DNA from: Anaeromicropila populeti
GTDB taxonomy: Bacteria > Bacillota > Clostridia > Lachnospirales > Lachnospiraceae
DNA: 64,000 bases
NCBI RefSeq assembly: GCF_900112775.1
Contig: NZ_FOYZ01000007.1
Location: 111,445-175,444, forward strand
Reading direction: 5' to 3'
Of the stretch, positions 27,490 to 37,118 are shown piece by piece (positions within the stretch are counted from its first letter, which is position 1; each line of letters begins with the position of its first letter). A program made the translations under genes and the position numbers. A model generated the notes under the pieces. That model saw nothing but the letters and a program-made list of their open reading frames with translations. It was not told the origin of the DNA and did no database searches.

Positions 27490-28470
27490 TTACCCCCAAT
27501 AGCATTCTTTTTCCTTCTCTGTTAATTGTTCCACAAACTCCTTCTTTCTCCTTAAAAACTGCTCTAAATCTGCCAATATTTGAAACAGCACTGCCCTGCT
27601 TTCAAATTCCATCCTGCTCTTTGGCAGTTCATCTTGCTTATAAAAGGCTTTTAGCTTTGCCAGTTCATCTAATAAAGCAGCCGCATTATTAGATTCGTGT
27701 AAACTTTCTGCAATGTGCTTCAGAAGAAGGGCGATTCCCTCTGCCTGCAATGGAACACCCGATAGCATTAAAATATGCTGATATATATTTTTCAAAATGT
27801 CTACTTGTTTTTTCCGCATTTCCATATATTCAATAAAATATTTGGTATCGGCAAAAAAATGGTTATTCATATTTTCAAATGCCTTTTTTGTTGCAGTATG
27901 AATCAGCCTTTCCAATGGGATAAAGCAGTCATCGGTATAGTTACCTTTATCAACCTGCAACACATAAAATGCCATTCTATCTAAAATAGCTTTAAAAGCT
28001 GTTTCAATTTCCATTTGACTTCTTCTGATATCTTTTATATTTCTTGGATTATAAAGATTAAGAATAACACCCATTCCTGCACCAACCAAAAGAAGCCCCA
28101 CCTCATTTTGTATCAGTGAAGCCTTCATATTGCCCTGTGCCAGAAAATGCGTGGCAAGAACAGCATTCATTGCAATTGCATCCTGTACGTTCAATACATC
28201 ACATATAAGAATAAAGAGAAATATAAAAATTCCAAATGAAACACCTTGATATCCAAACACATAAAAAATAATGCTGCAAAGAAATAGCATGATGAGAAAG
28301 GCGCCCATTCTTTTTAGCACAAGATAAATTGTTTCCTTCTTTGTATCCTGAATTGTCAGAAGTGTTATGATCCCTGCCGATGGGGCAAATATCAAATTAC
28401 ATTTATATGCAATCAGAATACTTAAAGTTGCCCCTACTGCTATTTTTAGAAACTTAAAATACTTTATCAT
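27490..28470 (-). CDS. aromatic-acid-exporter-family membrane protein (ArAE/FUSC-like)
   Basis: About 326 residues from the ATG ending at 28470, preceded by AGGGGGAA. Four to five hydrophobic segments occupy the first 150 residues (SAGIITLLTIQDTKKET after the second, as in PF06081-type proteins), and a helical cytoplasmic region of about 170 residues follows. The family is named for aromatic acid efflux in Gram-negative relatives; the substrate of Firmicute members is not established. The preceding gene on this strand stops 29 bases upstream, so they may be co-transcribed. Confidence 0.72.
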   Translation of the reverse strand: MIKYFKFLKIAVGATLSILIAYKCNLIFAPSAGIITLLTIQDTKKETIYLVLKRMGAFLIMLFLCSIIFYVFGYQGVSFGIFIFLFILICDVLNVQDAIAMNAVLATHFLAQGNMKASLIQNEVGLLLVGAGMGVILNLYNPRNIKDIRRSQMEIETAFKAILDRMAFYVLQVDKGNYTDDCFIPLERLIHTATKKAFENMNNHFFADTKYFIEYMEMRKKQVDILKNIYQHILMLSGVPLQAEGIALLLKHIAESLHESNNAAALLDELAKLKAFYKQDELPKSRMEFESRAVLFQILADLEQFLRRKKEFVEQLTEKEKECYWG

Positions 28471-28498
28471 GCTTCCCCCTTGTGTATCTGACTCTGTT

Positions 28499-29722
28499 TC
28501 ACATATCATTAGTATTCATTAAAAAATCAACTGCGTTTATCCATTTGATTCCCTCAACTTTAAAAGTAAGCTCTTTGTCAAAGGAAATTACCAGTTTTAC
28601 AAAATTATCACGAATAGCTTTTAACGATGCCAGTTCTTTTTCCACTGTTGTTTCACTATCCAGCAAATCCACAACTTGTATATAAATTCTTTCCATTTCT
28701 TTCATTGCTACAAAGTCAATTTCCTTTGCATTAAATTTTCCAACATAAACCTTATATCCTCGCCGCAATAGTTCTAAATAGACTGCATTTTCAAGTAGCG
28801 CTTCTCTTGTCAATATCTGATATCCTAAAACCCCATAACTGATTCCTGCATCACACAAGAAATATCTTTCCAATGTTTCCAAAACCCGTTCTCCCTTAAT
28901 ATCATATCTGGGGGCCTTATAAAACAGAAAGCTTTCTTCCAGTACCTTTACATAGCTGTATACCGTATCCATTCCCAGCTTCTTCCCCTGACTTTTCATA
29001 AAGTCACAAATACTCTTCACAGACATTGTTTTGCCGATATTCTGCACCAGATACCGGACAATCTCTTCCATTAAAACAGCATCCCGAATTTTGTTTCTCT
29101 GAATTACATCCTTTAACATGACATATGCATAAATACCTTTTAAATGCTGGCTTACTAACTCTTCATCCGAACTCATCCAATGAACTCCTGGAAACCCTCC
29201 ATACTTTAAAAATCTTAAAAATAAATCATAAAACATATCTGAATCACAGTACTTTTCCCCACAGTCCACTTCTAAATATTCAAGATATTCCCAAAAACAA
29301 AATGGATAAATCGGAATCTCCACATATTTATCCCTCCATTCTTCCAACACCCTCATTTGCCCCGTCGAACGTGTTACATATATCTCACAATCTATATTTT
29401 CCTGAAGCCTAAAAACAGCATTTTCCCAATCTTCAACTTCCTGAATTTCATCTAATAAAAAATAGTATTTTTCTTCCTGCTCCTCTGCCTTGTTTATCAG
29501 ATACTGAAACAGACTTTCTGCGTCTTTGTCCATATACTGAATGTCAGCCTCAAAATTAATTGAAATAATATGATCTGGCAAAATTCCTCCTGCTTGTAAT
29601 CTGTCTGCCAGAAGTGCCAAAACACTGCTTTTTCCCGTTCTCTTAATACCAACCAGCATCTTTACAAGTGGCGAGTCAAAATGCTTTTCTAATAGGTCCA
29701 TATAATGTGGTCTCTGAATCAT
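28499..29722 (-). CDS. AAA_14/DUF4143 ATPase
   Basis: 407 residues. Walker A VGIKRTGKSS (about 24-33), Walker B FLLDEIQEV (about 92-100) and the arginine-sensor region VTRSTGQMRVL, followed by the C-terminal DUF4143 domain with a restriction-nuclease-like fold (ENAVYLELLRRGYKV, then EIDFVAM). Such proteins are widespread, often in accessory regions, and their role is unknown; a toxin-antitoxin-like or defence role has been proposed for some. Start chosen by family alignment of MIQRPHYMDLL; a GAGGAT site lies upstream. Confidence 0.82.
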   Translation of the reverse strand: MIQRPHYMDLLEKHFDSPLVKMLVGIKRTGKSSVLALLADRLQAGGILPDHIISINFEADIQYMDKDAESLFQYLINKAEEQEEKYYFLLDEIQEVEDWENAVFRLQENIDCEIYVTRSTGQMRVLEEWRDKYVEIPIYPFCFWEYLEYLEVDCGEKYCDSDMFYDLFLRFLKYGGFPGVHWMSSDEELVSQHLKGIYAYVMLKDVIQRNKIRDAVLMEEIVRYLVQNIGKTMSVKSICDFMKSQGKKLGMDTVYSYVKVLEESFLFYKAPRYDIKGERVLETLERYFLCDAGISYGVLGYQILTREALLENAVYLELLRRGYKVYVGKFNAKEIDFVAMKEMERIYIQVVDLLDSETTVEKELASLKAIRDNFVKLVISFDKELTFKVEGIKWINAVDFLMNTNDM

Positions 29723-29923
29723 GTCGATCCTCCTGATGATGTTATATAGTTATAATAGAACATTTTCATTTATTCTATTCTACCTTAAAAGCAAATACCA
29801 AAAATAATTTTAGCACTTTTTCAAAAAGCTCCCTGCCATAAGAATACAAAATTTAAATTTTATTATCCTACAGCAAAGAGCCTCCTCTTTTTATTTTATA
29901 CTAAAAATTATTTTTAATTCAGT

Positions 29924-32900
29924 TTATTTTGCAGCTACTACCGCATTCAAGATTGGTTCATTTGCAGTTCCTGCTCCTGCCTGAAATCCAAATGTAACAG
30001 ATTCTCCATCTCGAATAACTTTATTCCAGTCTGGATTTGAAATAACATAATGACTGGCATCCTGACTAACAAGATTAGCACACCATATTCCACTTATTTG
30101 TCGATTATAGTCAAATGCAGCAGTCCATCCATTAGTAATGTCTTCACCACTTACATTTGTAATGGTAACGGATACGACACAACCATCACCCCAGTCAGAT
30201 GAATAGGAAGCGCTGATTGTAAACTTTGGTTTTTGAATGTCAAATGTAATTTCTGTTACATCCGTATTTACCGCAGTAATATCATCATAATAAATGGTAG
30301 ATTGCAATGGAAAAGTAATATTTTCATTAGGAACTGCATTTACCCATAAACCAAATCCGTCAATGGAGGATGGATCAAATACAGCATTTTTATCATCACG
30401 GCCAACAAATTCGCTAAATGGTATTGTAACCAGAATAGGTGATGTACAATCTTTATACTCATCATAAAGATTCAAATATACTTCAAATACATTGCCTCCA
30501 CTTGTGATTTGAATGACAGTCTTCTGGTTTTTACCATCTGGAAGTGTCCAGAACTGAATTGCATTAGCATCTGCCCAAGAAGTACCAAGAGTTCTTGTCA
30601 TTCCTGCATACCCATTTTCTACTAATGTATAGTTAAATGCAATACCAAATTCTCCATCACTTTCCTTAAACGTACCTGCTTCACTTGTCAGTATTGGATT
30701 ACTTACATTTCCAGCACCCTTTTGTGGTGTCCATACACTCTTCATCTGCTCATTATATCCATAATATGATTCAAAACTATCTACAGAAAGTGGTGATTCC
30801 ACAATTTCAGGCATATTAAATTTTGCATTTACTACAGAAACAACCTCACCCTTCACCAACAGTTCAATTGTTCCTAATGCATGTGGCATCTGGGCAATTA
30901 CTTCTGCTGGTAATTGGTATGAAACATTTACTGTCTCATCTGTTGTCTCGTATAATCCTGTTTCTGCACTTAATTGAGTCAGTACATCAGCCCCAGCATT
31001 TACAATAATGTCATCTGTGTTATCTGCGGTAATTTTGAACTGTACATCTGTAGCGGCTGGTACACCTGTAAATGCAGCATCAATATGAGCTTTTAATTCA
31101 TAACCTGTCGTTCCATCTATATCATCTACGTTGTTACCAGAGTAAGGAGAAATGATATACCCACTGACATCATCCTGTTCAATTGATGTTTCAATTTGTT
31201 TATAGTCTCCTGTCTGCTTTGCAAACACAGTGCTGTCCTGATTATAAAAATCAATAAAGCTGTCCAACATCTCATGTCCATGCAGTGTATCACCATCTTT
31301 CGAAACTACAAATGGTGTGTAGAAACCACTGTTCACTCCAAAGTTTGCCCAAACAAGGAAATAGCTTGCTTTTGTGTCCTTGACTGCTGCTAATACCTTT
31401 TGATACCAGTCCATTACCTGATTACCTGATTTTAATAGTGCAGTTCCTTCGCCATTTGCCACACCTGTTTCCGTTACGGCAAACAATTTATTATGTGCAA
31501 CAGCAAAGGTTTCCACTATATCAAGTTCGTTTGCAAAGTTTGCGAAATAACTGTCATCCATAGTTGGATTCTGATGGTACATATCAAAACCGACCATATC
31601 AACATAATCATCCCCCGGATATCTAGCTTCATACTCTGCTGTTGACTGTGCTTCACTGCTTGGTCCATATACATAAAGGAAGTTATGAACTTCTTTTGTA
31701 TCTCTCAGATAATCCACTGTATAGCGGTATAGTTGTTTATATGCCTCTTCATCACAAGAAGATGAGCCCCACCAGAACCATGCACCTGTGTTTTCGTGGA
31801 ATGGTCTGAACAAAACAGCAATATCATCCTTTGCCAATTCCTGTGCATACTCCGCTATTAAATCTAAGTATGCTGTATAATATTTATTATACTCTCCACC
31901 AGGCATAATATTTTCTACAACATTGCCTGTTAGCGTATTTGGTGAATATCCTGACAAATTATAAGAACCATCTGATAAATATCCAACTTCATTTTGATTG
32001 GTAGATCCTTCTACATGATTTTCCACTCTGTCTTTAATCAGCTTGAAGTTTGGCATATGAGCTGATAACGTAATAATAGCACCTTGATTGACTGCCTCAC
32101 GAGTAGATTGTGCACACAATGCAACACGCTCACTCTGTGTCATATCCCAGCTTCCTAATTCAGCTCCTGTTAAAGATAACGCATCAACTCCCACAACACC
32201 TGAAATGGAACCTGTAATGTCTTTTACATCAGAACTCGTAAAATCAGCGCCCTTTGTTCCTGCTTTATTGTTAGTATCATTTTGGTGGCCGAACATTACG
32301 CTGGAAGTATCCCCATACGCCTGCAAATACGCATATAATTGAGCCACATAATCTTCTGCTTTATCATCTGCCAGGTTTACAGAAGGACTTACGGAAACAG
32401 TTTCTCCATTTGCTGTAACGGTATTTGCCGTAACCTGAACCGCTGCCTCATCTGTCCTAGCCGTTAATGTAGCATCTACATATCCATCGGACTCTTTTGT
32501 CTGCTTAAATGTAATATTATCTAATAAAACACTTCCATAATAGTCAGTACTCTGTCCAACGATCCCCAGAACAAAGTTGCTAATCGTTCCTTCTGTACCT
32601 ACCAGGTCAATTGTTACTTTTCCCTTCTTAAACCCATTCACAATTACTCCGGTATCTTCAATTTTTGCATTTTGGTCAATTGACTCTCCATTGGAACAGC
32701 TTGCGAATAATTTTATTGCCATAGAACCTGTAGTCTTAGCTGCTTCATCATAATAAACATCCATCACAATCTGATTATAGCCTGTCATATCCAGCGGACT
32801 GGAAAAATTATAAAATATTTTAGGTTCGCTCCAACTCTCTGTAACATTTTCTCTATAGTCCAATGCTACACCTAATAAATTATTTCCATCTATTGTCCTT

Positions 32901-34177
32901 GGATCAAGAGAAATTGTACCCGTATAGCAATATGCATCTGAAGTGCTGCCTGCCGTAAATCCAGAAACATCATCCATCGTTAGTACAAAGTCCTCAACCT
33001 CTGGAACCTCTGGCTGACTTTCAGCTGTAAGTGCAAGATTGTCAATAGCAACTGTTCCATTTAAGTTACATGCGTAACCAATTAAATTAATTACTGCGGA
33101 TTTGATTTCCATAGAACCGTCGTAATCAGCAATACTGCATGATCCGTCTGCTCCATAGCAGGTCGCTTGGCTAAATGGAAATGTAACCGTTGCTTTGCAG
33201 TAGCCATTACCCATGTCTGTAAAGCTGCTCCATGAAAGCTCTGGTATTACATCACATTGTGTCCACATCCAGGAATCACCTAATTTGAATACTCCCTGAG
33301 CCTTTATAACTCCTTCAAATGCTGCATCCGCTGGCACTATTACATCAAATGTATAGTCAGAACCCTTTTTTAAGGTTACACCAGCAAAAGGCGTTGATAA
33401 CTCATGGGAAATCTGATCCACACCCCAGTCTGTTGCACTTGTGAATGCTGCATCTGCTGAAAGTGCCATATCTCCAGCTACTTCAGATGCTCCATCATAT
33501 CCGTCAAAATTATATGTAAAATATGTATCTGCTTCTTGTGTAACTTCCGCAGAAAATTCCAAATCATCTATATATAGATTTGAATTCAAATCACATGCAT
33601 ATCCAATAAAGTTTAAAACAACTTTTTGAATGTTTTGTCCCCCTGTATAATCTGCATAGCTGACTGCTTCATCAGCTCCATAGCAGGTTGCCTGGCTAAA
33701 TGGAAATGTTACAGTTGCTTTACAATATCCATCTCCCATGTCCGTAAAGGAATCCCAGGTCAGTTCCGGAATCAAATCGCATTGAGTCCATACCCAGGAA
33801 TCGCCTATCTGTGCTACACCCTGCACCTTGAGTGTACCCTGAAATGCTGCATCTGCTGGTAAAATCACATCAACTTTCATTGTCGCATTTTTCTCCAGGG
33901 TAATTGCTCCCAGATTATCTGTTGACAAAGAAAATCCTACACTATCTGTTCCCCATTCTGTTGAACTAGTGAATGCGGCTTCTCCAGCCAGCATCATATT
34001 ATCATTGACAGACACCGCTCCTGTGTAGTTATCAAAACCGCACGTATAATATGCTGTCTCTGCCGCTAATACCTTATATGCATTTTTCCACACTGCATAT
34101 TGTGTTCCCTGAACAACCATTGCCGTAGAAAGTGCAATGGTCAAGCCCCTCTTAACTCCTTTTCTCAATTTAACCAT
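29924..34177 (-). CDS. secreted modular beta-mannanase (GH26) with several carbohydrate-binding modules
   Basis: Endo-acting enzyme that cuts beta-1,4-mannan chains outside the cell. 1417 residues: signal peptide (about 1-38); two near-duplicate modules of about 175 residues (about 40-390); a third binding-type module (about 395-565); GH26 catalytic domain (about 600-1000) with FGHQND, acid/base FRPFHE (Glu about 794) and nucleophile VTETG (Glu about 903); an Ig-like linker; another jelly-roll-like module (about 1105-1260); and a C-terminal CBM2-type module with the NGWTAAFDY...DWNKVI...FGFQ pattern. No dockerin or sortase motif is seen, so it is probably free or held by binding. GGAAGGGAA precedes the ATG. 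Confidence 0.88.
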   Translation of the reverse strand: MVKLRKGVKRGLTIALSTAMVVQGTQYAVWKNAYKVLAAETAYYTCGFDNYTGAVSVNDNMMLAGEAAFTSSTEWGTDSVGFSLSTDNLGAITLEKNATMKVDVILPADAAFQGTLKVQGVAQIGDSWVWTQCDLIPELTWDSFTDMGDGYCKATVTFPFSQATCYGADEAVSYADYTGGQNIQKVVLNFIGYACDLNSNLYIDDLEFSAEVTQEADTYFTYNFDGYDGASEVAGDMALSADAAFTSATDWGVDQISHELSTPFAGVTLKKGSDYTFDVIVPADAAFEGVIKAQGVFKLGDSWMWTQCDVIPELSWSSFTDMGNGYCKATVTFPFSQATCYGADGSCSIADYDGSMEIKSAVINLIGYACNLNGTVAIDNLALTAESQPEVPEVEDFVLTMDDVSGFTAGSTSDAYCYTGTISLDPRTIDGNNLLGVALDYRENVTESWSEPKIFYNFSSPLDMTGYNQIVMDVYYDEAAKTTGSMAIKLFASCSNGESIDQNAKIEDTGVIVNGFKKGKVTIDLVGTEGTISNFVLGIVGQSTDYYGSVLLDNITFKQTKESDGYVDATLTARTDEAAVQVTANTVTANGETVSVSPSVNLADDKAEDYVAQLYAYLQAYGDTSSVMFGHQNDTNNKAGTKGADFTSSDVKDITGSISGVVGVDALSLTGAELGSWDMTQSERVALCAQSTREAVNQGAIITLSAHMPNFKLIKDRVENHVEGSTNQNEVGYLSDGSYNLSGYSPNTLTGNVVENIMPGGEYNKYYTAYLDLIAEYAQELAKDDIAVLFRPFHENTGAWFWWGSSSCDEEAYKQLYRYTVDYLRDTKEVHNFLYVYGPSSEAQSTAEYEARYPGDDYVDMVGFDMYHQNPTMDDSYFANFANELDIVETFAVAHNKLFAVTETGVANGEGTALLKSGNQVMDWYQKVLAAVKDTKASYFLVWANFGVNSGFYTPFVVSKDGDTLHGHEMLDSFIDFYNQDSTVFAKQTGDYKQIETSIEQDDVSGYIISPYSGNNVDDIDGTTGYELKAHIDAAFTGVPAATDVQFKITADNTDDIIVNAGADVLTQLSAETGLYETTDETVNVSYQLPAEVIAQMPHALGTIELLVKGEVVSVVNAKFNMPEIVESPLSVDSFESYYGYNEQMKSVWTPQKGAGNVSNPILTSEAGTFKESDGEFGIAFNYTLVENGYAGMTRTLGTSWADANAIQFWTLPDGKNQKTVIQITSGGNVFEVYLNLYDEYKDCTSPILVTIPFSEFVGRDDKNAVFDPSSIDGFGLWVNAVPNENITFPLQSTIYYDDITAVNTDVTEITFDIQKPKFTISASYSSDWGDGCVVSVTITNVSGEDITNGWTAAFDYNRQISGIWCANLVSQDASHYVISNPDWNKVIRDGESVTFGFQAGAGTANEPILNAVVAAK
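33005..34070 (-). repeat. tandem duplication inside the mannanase gene
   Basis: Two units of about 525 bases encode modules that keep the same words in order: AAFTS near the start, FSQATCYGAD in the middle, IGYAC near the end. DNA identity is also high (for example around 33150-33240 against 33680-33760), so the duplication is fairly recent or under homogenisation. Confidence 0.75.
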
Positions 34178-34306
34178 TTAATTCCCTTCCTTTCAATTTG
34201 ATAAAAGTATGCATACCTAGCACCATTTAATCATAGCATAAAATATTATACTTTCCTATCTGTTTTACCATTATGTAAACAAAAATATGGTATTATGAAA
34301 TTATAG

Positions 34307-34360
34307 AAAAAGAGCAGTCACATAAGACCCTCCAAAGTCTTATCACAACTGCTCTTTTTA
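34307..34360 (-). terminator. intrinsic terminator after cellobiose phosphorylase
   Basis: AAAAAGAGCAGT (34307-34318) pairs with ACTGCTCTTTTT (34348-34359), with an inner TAAGAC/GTCTTA stem; the minus strand runs into TTTTTC. It separates the GH94 gene from the mannanase gene, so they are independent units. Confidence 0.85.
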
Positions 34361-34376
34361 CATTGTTCTGATTTAA

Positions 34377-36815
34377 TTATCCCATGATAACTGTTACTGA
34401 ATGTTCTTTTCCGTCTCCCACAACTGGAATAACATTACCTGCAACCTCAGAACCATCCACAATCATTTTCACAACTCCTTTTGAAACATGATTAGGATTT
34501 TGAATCTCTATTTTAAATACATCCCCTCGAAATTCTCTTGTTACCTTAAAGCCATTCCAATCCTTAGGAATTGCTGGATTTACCATCAACCCATCATAAT
34601 CTGGCTGAATTCCTAAAATGAACTGTGAAATGGCAATAAAGTTCCAAGACGCTGTACCTGTCAGCCATGAATTTTTAGCCTCACCAAAACGCTTCGCATC
34701 TTTACCAGCTACCATTTGTGGATATACATAAGGTTCTGTTCTGTGAACATCACTTACATCTTCCAAATATGCTGGAGCAATTCTTGTATAATAGTCAAAT
34801 GCCTTATCTCCGCGTCCGACTACTGCTTCTGCACACATAATCCAAGCATTGTTATGGCAGAAAATACCTGCATTTTCTTTATAACCTGCTGGATAAGTAG
34901 AAATCTCACCATATTCTACAACATACTTTGTAAAAGCAGGATTATTCAATACCAATCCATACTTTGTACCCAATTTTTCTTCTACAGAATCTAATGCTTC
35001 AATGGCTTTTCCATCTTCTATACCACAGCTGCCCATTACACAGAAACCTTGAGATTCAATAAAAATCTTTCCTTCTTCGCATTCATCACTACCAATTTTT
35101 TTACCAAAATCATCATAAGCACGAATAAACCATTTGCCATCCCATCCGTCCTTCATGATAACCTGACGCATCTTAGCAACCTCGCTGTCTGCACGATCAG
35201 CCTCTTCCTGTTTTCCGATTTTCTCCATCAATCTTGCGTATAACTCACCAATGTATGTGAACATACCAGCAATCATAACAGATTCTGCAACCTTGCCATC
35301 CTTACTAGTTGTTGTCTGGAAGGACTCCCCTGGTTCAGTTGAGAAACAATTCAGATTTAAACAATCGTTCCAGTCTGCTCGTCCAATTAATGGTAAGCCG
35401 TGAGGTCCCAGATTATTAATTACATGATCAAATGATCTCTTTAAGTGGTCTGCAAGTGGAGTTGCCTTACTCATATCATTGTCAAACGGAGTCATAACAT
35501 CTAAAATACTATAATCTCCTGTTTCTTTCACATAAGCAACTACTGCAAGAATAAGCCAAAGTGGATCATCATTAAAATTACCACCAATTGCATCATTACC
35601 ACGTTTTGTTAATGGCTGATATTGATGATATGCCCCACCACTTTCTAGTTGTGTTGATGCCAAATCAATAATTCTCTCTCTTGCACGATCTGGAATCTGA
35701 TGTACAAATCCAAGAATATCCTGATTAGAATCGCGGAAGCCCATACCCCTTCCTACACCTGATTCAAAATAAGAAGCACTTCTGGATAAATTAAATGTAA
35801 CCATACATTGATACTGGTTCCAGATATTTACCTGTCTGTTTAATTTATCATCCTCAGATTCTAAAATGTATTTAGACAGTAATTTTTCCCAGCTTTCTTT
35901 TAACTCTGCTAGTCCTTTGTCCGCATCAGCAACTGTTGCATATTTTGCAATCATCTCTTCTGCTTTCTTCTTATTAATAACTCCTTTTGATTCCCACTTG
36001 TCCTCAACTGGGTTTTCTACATAACCTAAAATAAATACAAGTTCCTTTGTTTCACCTGGCTCCAGGGAAATTTCAACTGAATGGGATGCACATGGTGACC
36101 AGCCATCTGCTACCGAGTTAGTTGACTGACCTGCTACTACTGCCTTTGGCGCATCAAATCCGCCATATGTTCCAATAAAACTTTCACGATCGGAATCAAA
36201 TCCTGCAATTGGGGCATTTACAGAGAAAAATGCATAGTGATTTCTTCTCTCTTTGTATTCTGTTTTATGATAAATAACAGAACCCTTTACCTCTACTTCA
36301 CCTGTACTAAAGTTTCTTTGAAAGTTACGATCGTCATCATCTGCATTCCACAAGCACCACTCTAAAAACGAAAATAATTTCAAATTCTTCTTACTTTCAC
36401 CTTCATTTTTAACAATAACTTTATGCACCTCACCATTAAAATCCATAGGTACAAAAAAAGTCACTTCTGTGGAAACATCATTTCTCTTTCCCTTAATAAT
36501 AGTGTAACCCATACCATGACGGCATTCATAAGAATCAAGTTCTTTCTTGGCAGGTGAAAAACCAGGTGACCAGAAATCCCCTTCGTCATATAGATAATAG
36601 TAACGTCCTCCGCCTAAGTCTAAAGGAACATTGTTATAACGAAAACGAGTGATTCTTCTTAACTTCGCATCCTTGTAAAAGGAATATCCACCAGCAGTGT
36701 TTGAAATTAATGAAAAAAACTCTTGAGAACCTAAGTAATTAATCCAAGGATAAGGTGTAGTAGGAGTCGTAATTACGTACTCTTTACGAACATCATCAAA
36801 ATATCCAAACTTCAT
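34377..36815 (-). CDS. cellobiose phosphorylase (GH94)
   Basis: Cytoplasmic enzyme that splits cellobiose with phosphate to glucose 1-phosphate and glucose, saving one ATP. 812 residues, the usual length for cellobiose (not chitobiose) phosphorylases. Visible are the N-terminal [31 protein letters not shown] and the catalytic-acid region [10 protein letters not shown] with Asp about 484. No signal peptide, as expected. AAGGAGA precedes the ATG. A CGAAA-AC-TTTCG dyad at about 36849-36860 upstream may be an operator, but this is weak. No sugar transporter gene lies next to it. Confidence 0.93.
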   Translation of the reverse strand: MKFGYFDDVRKEYVITTPTTPYPWINYLGSQEFFSLISNTAGGYSFYKDAKLRRITRFRYNNVPLDLGGGRYYYLYDEGDFWSPGFSPAKKELDSYECRHGMGYTIIKGKRNDVSTEVTFFVPMDFNGEVHKVIVKNEGESKKNLKLFSFLEWCLWNADDDDRNFQRNFSTGEVEVKGSVIYHKTEYKERRNHYAFFSVNAPIAGFDSDRESFIGTYGGFDAPKAVVAGQSTNSVADGWSPCASHSVEISLEPGETKELVFILGYVENPVEDKWESKGVINKKKAEEMIAKYATVADADKGLAELKESWEKLLSKYILESEDDKLNRQVNIWNQYQCMVTFNLSRSASYFESGVGRGMGFRDSNQDILGFVHQIPDRARERIIDLASTQLESGGAYHQYQPLTKRGNDAIGGNFNDDPLWLILAVVAYVKETGDYSILDVMTPFDNDMSKATPLADHLKRSFDHVINNLGPHGLPLIGRADWNDCLNLNCFSTEPGESFQTTTSKDGKVAESVMIAGMFTYIGELYARLMEKIGKQEEADRADSEVAKMRQVIMKDGWDGKWFIRAYDDFGKKIGSDECEEGKIFIESQGFCVMGSCGIEDGKAIEALDSVEEKLGTKYGLVLNNPAFTKYVVEYGEISTYPAGYKENAGIFCHNNAWIMCAEAVVGRGDKAFDYYTRIAPAYLEDVSDVHRTEPYVYPQMVAGKDAKRFGEAKNSWLTGTASWNFIAISQFILGIQPDYDGLMVNPAIPKDWNGFKVTREFRGDVFKIEIQNPNHVSKGVVKMIVDGSEVAGNVIPVVGDGKEHSVTVIMG

Positions 36816-37118
36816 TGTTATTCTCCTTTAAAATAAAAATTGTATCCACGAAAACTTTCGGAAATATTAGAGAAAAAAATTGTTCGTGATTTATATTAAC
36901 TATATTATATAATACCTGTATTCCATTTTCAATTAGTATTTATGACTATTTTGCAAAAAAATAGTTGTTCAAGTTTTATAGTTTTTATTTAAAACTCTTA
37001 CTAAACCCTTTTCGAAACATTCTGGTTTATTTTCAATTGCTTGACAAATTTCTTTTTTCATTATACCATTATAAAAATTGGAAACCATACTATACAAACG
37101 ATTTTGGAGGCTTACTTA
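36816..37118. other. divergent intergenic region between GH94 and uracil permease genes
   Basis: A+T-rich. Minus side: a TATATAAT-like block near 36905-36912 that could be the GH94 -10, and a short CGAAA-AC-TTTCG dyad nearer the gene. Plus side: TTGACA (37041-37046) with TATACC (37062-37067), spacing 15, a modest permease promoter. No terminator, riboswitch or convincing small gene was seen. Confidence 0.5.

Noticed and set aside
29875-29890. AAAGAG/CTCTTT hairpin after the mannanase gene
   Set aside because: Only 6 bp, and the T-run is on the wrong strand for the mannanase; too weak to call a terminator.
36849-36860. CcpA cre site upstream of the cellobiose phosphorylase gene
   Set aside because: The CGAAA-AC-TTTCG dyad does not fit the cre consensus; it could be another operator, but evidence is thin.
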